The notes beneath the pieces were generated by a model. The model made no database searches, had not been told where the DNA came from, and saw nothing but the letters and a program-made list of their open reading frames with translations. A DNA stretch of 10,349 nucleotides from Dehalococcoidia bacterium (GTDB lineage: Bacteria > Chloroflexota > Dehalococcoidia > Dehalococcoidales > UBA1222): NCBI GenBank assembly GCA_009784845.1, contig WQXK01000028.1:1-10349 (forward strand), written 5' to 3'. Shown here in pieces: positions 6,564 to 10,349 of this stretch; position 1 is the first letter of the stretch, and each line of letters opens with the position of its first letter. The position numbers and the translations under genes were made by a program.

Positions 6564-6628
6564 GACAATTTGCTTGTCGGACGAGTTGATGTGAAAGAAA
6601 TGAAACCTTCAGATTTTTTGCGGTTTCT
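6564..6628. terminator. Convergent intergenic region with possible two-way terminator
   Basis: Between the cysM and small-gene stops there are several weak stems: GACAA/TTGTC (6564-6568, 6574-6578), TGAA/TTCA (6601-6604, 6608-6611) and GAAACC/GGTTTC (6602-6607, 6622-6627). The TGAA/TTCA stem is followed on the + strand by six Ts at 6614-6619 and on the minus strand by the T-rich ATTTCTTTC, so it could stop transcripts from both sides. Stems are short, so this is a candidate only. Confidence 0.35.
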
Positions 6629-6629
6629 G

Positions 6630-6893
6630 CTATTTCAGTTCGCTGCTACCGCGAAAACGGAAGCAGTGTAGTGGTAATAAGCCGGATATCGCCTTATTGA
6701 GTTTGCGGTTGAGAATACAGCGTCCGCGTCGTCCGTCAGCCAGTTCCAGAATATAACTACCATCAGAGATGCGTATGTACTCAGCCAGATTTAGCTCGCC
6801 CCACCAGTTGTTGTGGGATGCATCAAGCAAGCGGTAGTCGACCTCAACTATTAGTTCGCCATTGATACTGTCGTATAATTTGCCTTGTGCCAT
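6630..6893 (-). CDS. Small protein of unknown function, co-transcribed with proB
   Basis: I do not recognise this 87-residue protein. It is soluble, without signal peptide or membrane segment, and looks rich in short beta strands: a start GKLYDSINGELIVEVDYRLL, a central NNWWGELNLAEYIRISDG with paired tryptophans, then YILELADGRRGRCILNRKL and a C-terminal FRFRGSSELK. The repeated strand-turn pattern and basic turn (GRRGR) would suit a small barrel, possibly binding nucleic acid or a protein partner, but that is speculation. ATG at 6893 is chosen over TTG at 6896 because AGGTGA at 6898-6903 is then correctly spaced. It begins 4 bases after the proB stop, so the two genes must share a transcript and are probably translationally coupled. 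Normal codon choice and close packing argue that it is a real gene. Confidence 0.75.
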   Translation of the reverse strand: MAQGKLYDSINGELIVEVDYRLLDASHNNWWGELNLAEYIRISDGSYILELADGRRGRCILNRKLNKAISGLLPLHCFRFRGSSELK

Positions 6894-6897
6894 CAAA

Positions 6898-8031
6898 TCA
6901 CCTGTTATGAAATAGTGTCAGATTATTGCGATGAATAAACTCGGCGCCGAAGTCGTAGCCAAGCGTCTGAGCAATTTGGGTGGAATGCGACCCTTTTATG
7001 CGTTGCATGTCGGATGAATTGTAATTAACGATGCCGTTGCCGATACGCAACCCTTTTGTGCAAATGTCCACCAAGTCGCCGCGTTGCCATTCTCCGTGTA
7101 TCTCAAGAACGCCTGCTGGGAGCAAACTTTTGTTCTGGTGGGTTATGGCATCCGTTGCACCATCATCTATTGATACGCTGCCGCGAGTGCATAACCCTGA
7201 GAGCATCCAGCGCTCACGACTTTCCAATTTTGTGACCTGCGGCACAAAACGCGTGCCGATAGCTTCGCCCTGCGCCAGTTTCTGAATAATATCAGGCTGG
7301 TTGCCGTTGGCGATAATCACGCTTACACCAGAGTTTGTGGCAAGTCGTGCCGCTTCAATTTTAGTGGTCATGCCGCCTGTGCCGAGTTTGCTTGTTGTAG
7401 TGCCTGCCATGTTTTCGATGGTGGCGTCAATATTGTGCACCTCAGGTATAAGGCAGGCGTCAGGGTTGGTGTGAGGATCGGCAGTATATAGGCCTGAGAT
7501 GTCGCTTAGTATTATGAGTAAATCGGCATCTACAAGGTTGGCAACCATGGCGGAAAGATTATCATTGTCGCCGAAGCGGGCTCCGGCTAACTCGTCAACA
7601 GCCACTACGTCATTTTCGTTGACGATGCCTACAATGCCAAGCTCGAGCAAACTGATAAATGTATTGCGGGCGTTGAGATAACCCGAGCGGTCTGACAGGT
7701 CGGCTTTGGTCAGCAGTGCCTGTGCCACTGTGATGTGATGTTTTTCAAAAAGTTCTTCATAAACCTGCATTAGGTGAGCCTGCCCTATTGCTGCCAGCAC
7801 CTGCCGTAGTGGTATGCCGTGAAGTTCATGGTTGGCTTTGAGGCGGTGTCTCCCTGCCGCTATGGCACCCGATGTCACTATGACGACCTCAGCACCAACG
7901 GCATGAATGCGAGCCACCTGTGAGACGAGTTTGGACATGATATCCATATCCAAATGGTCGCCATTGCCGGTAAGCAGGCTGGTGCCAAGCTTGAGCACGA
8001 TGCGTTTGTAGGTCAAATTTGATGTGTCCAT
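6898..8031 (-). CDS. proB: Glutamate 5-kinase
   Basis: ProB phosphorylates glutamate to gamma-glutamyl phosphate, the first and usually proline-inhibited step of proline synthesis. The 377-residue protein has the full two-domain form. The amino-acid kinase domain (1 to about 265) shows IVLKLGTSLL with Lys14, VTSGAIAAGRHRL (52-64), NENDVV (138-143), FGDND (153-157), SDISGLYTADP (176-186) and GTGGMTTKIEAA (217-228). A C-terminal PUA domain follows (about 285-360; LPAGVLEIHGEWQRGD and the GLRIGNGIVNY region). A consensus extended -10 lies just upstream and leaves a leader of only about 10 bases, with no good ribosome site. It is divergent from mfd and heads a two-gene unit with the small protein gene. 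Confidence 0.96.
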   Translation of the reverse strand: MDTSNLTYKRIVLKLGTSLLTGNGDHLDMDIMSKLVSQVARIHAVGAEVVIVTSGAIAAGRHRLKANHELHGIPLRQVLAAIGQAHLMQVYEELFEKHHITVAQALLTKADLSDRSGYLNARNTFISLLELGIVGIVNENDVVAVDELAGARFGDNDNLSAMVANLVDADLLIILSDISGLYTADPHTNPDACLIPEVHNIDATIENMAGTTTSKLGTGGMTTKIEAARLATNSGVSVIIANGNQPDIIQKLAQGEAIGTRFVPQVTKLESRERWMLSGLCTRGSVSIDDGATDAITHQNKSLLPAGVLEIHGEWQRGDLVDICTKGLRIGNGIVNYNSSDMQRIKGSHSTQIAQTLGYDFGAEFIHRNNLTLFHNR

Positions 8032-8047
8032 AGCTTCTAACCCCGCT

Positions 8048-8077
8048 ATTATAGCAATCTTGATGCAATAGGAACAA
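8048..8077 (-). promoter_or_regulatory. Promoter for proB
   Basis: On the minus strand, TTGTTC (8077-8072), an 18-base spacer and a perfect TATAAT (8053-8048) preceded by TGC at 8056-8054. The predicted start is about 8041, ten bases from the ATG at 8031. This is the closest match to consensus in the window. Confidence 0.65.
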
Positions 8078-8091
8078 GAAACGCGGACGGC

Positions 8092-8099
8092 TTCCGGAA
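8092..8099. repeat. Palindrome TTCCGGAA between the divergent proB and mfd promoters
   Basis: A perfect 8-base palindrome lies between the two divergent promoters, upstream of both -10 elements. It might be half of an operator, but eight bases of symmetry occur by chance and no second copy is seen nearby. Confidence 0.2.
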
Positions 8100-8117
8100 A
8101 TTGTGCTACTCAAAATC

Positions 8118-8126
8118 TGCTATAGT
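8118..8126 (+). promoter_or_regulatory. Extended -10 promoter for mfd
   Basis: TGC-TATAGT at 8118-8126 is an extended -10 on the + strand, predicting a start near 8133 and a leader of roughly 58 bases. There is no well-spaced -35 (TTGTGC at 8101-8106 is only 14 bases away). An alternative TAATAT at 8133-8138 lacks supporting elements. Confidence 0.45.
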
Positions 8127-8145
8127 AATAGATAATATATCTTTA

Positions 8146-8170
8146 GATCGGGCGGTTTTGCCGTCCGGTC
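8146..8170 (+). promoter_or_regulatory. Hairpin in the mfd leader (attenuator-like)
   Basis: GATCGGGCGG (8146-8155) pairs with CCGTCCGGTC (8161-8170) around the 5-base loop TTTTG: ten consecutive pairs, two of them G-U. It is followed by GTTTTGG and begins about 13 bases after the predicted transcript start, ending 20 bases before the mfd ATG. A GC-rich stem followed by a short T run resembles an intrinsic terminator or attenuator, though the T run is only four long. Confidence 0.5.
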
Positions 8171-8190
8171 GTTTTGGCGTTTGGGAAAAC

Positions 8191-10349
8191 ATGAGAATAG
8201 ATGCATTGATGGGATTGTTGCGCGGCAGTGAGGATTACTGCCGTCTTGCAGCATCGCTTAAAATGGGCTCGGCGCAAACGCTGGTTATCGAAGAGGCTAA
8301 GGCGTATTTGTTAGCTATGCTTTTTACTGAGTTGAGCCGTCCTATGGTGATAGTATCCCCTCAGCCTGGAAAAACACGCAAACTGGCGGAACAATTGATG
8401 TCTTGGCTTGGAGCGGAAACCGTTACCCAAATAGCTGAATCTGTCACTCTGCCTTATACGCGCGCCACCTCGGACGCAATTTCGGCGCTTGAGCATATTC
8501 AGGCGCTTTCGCGCCTGGCGCATCCGGCAGATAACGCAACTGCGCCACTGATATTGACCTCGACCTCAGCGTTGTTGCAAAAACTGCCGTCATCATCGGC
8601 TTTTCGTTCCGCTTGGATGGTGTTGCGTTGTGGTATGGAACTTAATCCGCTGAAGCTGGTGGAGCAATTGTCATTTTTGGGCTATCAAAACGAAAGTCTG
8701 GTGGAAATCCCGGGGAATTATAGCCGCCGTGGCGATATACTGGATATTTATGCCCCTACGGAGGAATTCCCCATAAGGATGGAGTTCTTTGGCAATAGCG
8801 TAGAAAGCATGCGGTATTTTGACCCGCTCAGCCAGCGCTCGCTGAATGCAGTGGATAAGGCGAACATCGGTCCTGCATCAGAGATGGCGACGCATTTTAC
8901 CAATGGGGCACACGCTTTACATAATGCAATAACAGGGCAGGATTTAGGTAATCTCAGCATAGAGGCACGTCATAAGTTTGAAGCTGACATTGAGTTGAGT
9001 GCAGCCGGACAACTGCCTGTTGAAATGGCGTTTTATGCTCCGTTGTTTCATTCGGACACACTCCTTTCCTATCTTCCACATGGTTGTTTACTGGTATTGG
9101 ATGAGCCTGAGTTTATCGAAGAAGAGGCTGTTTTTATCAACAAAGAGAGCGCTAGGATTTTTTCCGAAAAAGTAGAAGCACAGGAATTGCCTGCCAATTT
9201 CCCGCGCTTACATCTCAGTTGGCAGGAGTTGCAGTTGGGGCTTGAGGGCGCACAACGCTTGGAATTGGTTGATTGGCATAGGGCGGGAGAAAGTGAAGCC
9301 ATACGCTTGCCGTTTGTTCCAGCCAAAAGCTATGCAGGGCAGTTACCGCGTTGGCTTGAACGCGTCAAGGAATTGATGTCAAATAAGAGGCGCGTGGTTG
9401 TGGTAAGCCACCAAGCGGAACGCTTATGCGAGCTGCTTGAAAATGACGGAGTGCAGGTATCAGTTGAGAGCACTTTGAAGAAGATGCCACCTCAATGCTC
9501 AATTACGCTGGTGCAGGGGATTTTATCGTCCGGATGGGAATTTGATAAGGACACGTATCTTTTTAGCGACAGAGAACTATTCGGTTATCTAAAGCAGCAA
9601 CGCATTTTGCGCAAGCGACCGGTTGCACATCACAAGCTGTTTGGCGATCTCAAATCGGGCGATTACGTGGTGCATATTGAGCATGGCGTGGGCAGGTTTA
9701 ATGGGGTAACCACTATGCAGAACAGCGGCATTATTCGTGAGTATATGCTGCTTGAGTATGCCGGGGGAGACAGACTATATGTGCCTACCGACCAAATTGA
9801 CCGCATTGAGCGCTATATAGGCGCAGGAGACCATAGTCCGGCTCTTAGCCGCCTGAGCAGCCACGAATGGCTCAAGAGCAAAGACAAAGCCAGAGAGTCT
9901 GCCGAGAAAATAGCACAGGAGTTGCTGGAAATCTATGCGGCGCGGGAGACATCGACTGGTTTTGCTTATTCGTCGGATAATATTTGGCAGACGGAACTCG
10001 AGGCATCTTTCTCATACGTAGAAACGCCGGATCAGCTTAATGCCATTGCTCAGATTAAGGAAGATATGTCGCGTTCTCGCCCTATGGACAGGCTGGTATG
10101 CGGTGACGTGGGTTATGGCAAGACCGAAGTGGCTCTGCGAGCCGCCTTTAAGGCTATTCAGGATGGGAAGCAGGTGGCCGTTTTGGTTCCTACCACTGTG
10201 CTGGCGCAGCAACACTATGCCACATTTAAAGAAAGGCTGGCGGCGTTTCCCGTGAGGGTTGAATCACTCAGTCGCTTCAGGTCGCAACGCGAGCAAAAAG
10301 AAATTGTTTCCGGAATTGAAAGCGGTGCTGTGGATATTGTTATTGGCAC
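8191..10349 (+). CDS. mfd: Transcription-repair coupling factor Mfd (3' end outside the window)
   Basis: Mfd binds RNA polymerase stalled at DNA damage, pushes it off with its DNA translocase and recruits UvrA for nucleotide excision repair. The frame is open for 719 codons to the window edge. The N-terminal UvrB-like module contains NYSRRGDILDIYAP (about 176-189) and EFFGNSVESMRYFD; the polymerase-interacting domain begins at GDYVVHIEHGVGRFNG (490-505) and continues through YAGGDRLYVPTDQIDRIERY; the translocase starts with Walker A GDVGYGKTE (638-646) followed by VPTTVLAQQH. Domain positions agree with a full-length protein of about 1,150 residues, so some 400 residues are missing to the right. 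The ATG at 8191 has only a weak GGGA upstream; ATG at codon 7 (8209) is an alternative. Divergent from proB. Confidence 0.96.
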   Translation, partial: MRIDALMGLLRGSEDYCRLAASLKMGSAQTLVIEEAKAYLLAMLFTELSRPMVIVSPQPGKTRKLAEQLMSWLGAETVTQIAESVTLPYTRATSDAISALEHIQALSRLAHPADNATAPLILTSTSALLQKLPSSSAFRSAWMVLRCGMELNPLKLVEQLSFLGYQNESLVEIPGNYSRRGDILDIYAPTEEFPIRMEFFGNSVESMRYFDPLSQRSLNAVDKANIGPASEMATHFTNGAHALHNAITGQDLGNLSIEARHKFEADIELSAAGQLPVEMAFYAPLFHSDTLLSYLPHGCLLVLDEPEFIEEEAVFINKESARIFSEKVEAQELPANFPRLHLSWQELQLGLEGAQRLELVDWHRAGESEAIRLPFVPAKSYAGQLPRWLERVKELMSNKRRVVVVSHQAERLCELLENDGVQVSVESTLKKMPPQCSITLVQGILSSGWEFDKDTYLFSDRELFGYLKQQRILRKRPVAHHKLFGDLKSGDYVVHIEHGVGRFNGVTTMQNSGIIREYMLLEYAGGDRLYVPTDQIDRIERYIGAGDHSPALSRLSSHEWLKSKDKARESAEKIAQELLEIYAARETSTGFAYSSDNIWQTELEASFSYVETPDQLNAIAQIKEDMSRSRPMDRLVCGDVGYGKTEVALRAAFKAIQDGKQVAVLVPTTVLAQQHYATFKERLAAFPVRVESLSRFRSQREQKEIVSGIESGAVDIVIG

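Noticed and set aside
1..10349. Mobile element, prophage, CRISPR or defence system
   Set aside because: No transposase, integrase, direct-repeat array, toxin-antitoxin pair or nuclease operon is visible; every larger gene is recognisable housekeeping.

Overview
The window is ordinary bacterial chromosome, densely coded, with short intergenic gaps (none exceeds about 160 bases). I see no rRNA, tRNA, CRISPR array, insertion sequence or phage gene. The content (proline and cysteine synthesis, acyl-CoA activation, RNA and DNA maintenance) fits a free-living, largely prototrophic bacterium. I cannot fix the phylum from sequence alone. The wording of the Nudix and small conserved proteins reminds me of Chloroflexota, Dehalococcoidia in particular, but that is an impression and not evidence.

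Layout: bases 1-81 hold the tail of an unidentified gene, followed 37 bases later by an acyl-CoA synthetase (119-1753, +) with a strong Shine-Dalgarno site. A DUF167/YggU protein (1760-2086 or 2107, -) converges on it with only 6 bases between the stop codons. Divergent from YggU, and sharing its -10 region, is a tight three-gene cluster on the + strand: PncC/CinA C-terminal nicotinamide-nucleotide amidase (2149-2628), a Nudix hydrolase with an altered Nudix box (2632-3063) and a DUF3820 protein (3063-3302). Next on the + strand come RNase PH (3425-4156), ProA (4280-5551) and a CysM-type cysteine synthase (5642-6541), each with its own gap and mostly its own promoter-like signal. A convergent gap with terminator-like features (6542-6629) precedes a minus-strand pair, proB (6898-8031) followed by a small unrecognised gene (6630-6893). 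Divergent from proB is mfd (8191 to beyond the window end), the transcription-repair coupling factor.

How the genes work together: ProB and ProA catalyse the first two steps of proline synthesis from glutamate, but here they lie on opposite strands, separated by cysM and a small gene, instead of forming the usual proBA operon. The pncC-nudix-DUF3820 cluster may be a small nucleotide/NAD housekeeping unit, which is inference from proximity. RNase PH and Mfd act in tRNA 3'-end processing and transcription-coupled DNA repair.

The most distinctive non-coding signal is a repeated promoter style: five intergenic starts (yggU, pncC, rph, proB, mfd) carry an extended -10 of the form TGN-TATNNT, two of them overlapping head to head between yggU and pncC. 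The mfd leader also contains a 10-bp hairpin followed by a short T run. I found no convincing undescribed multi-gene system; the best candidates for a second look are these regulatory structures, the small gene behind proB, and the Nudix box variant.
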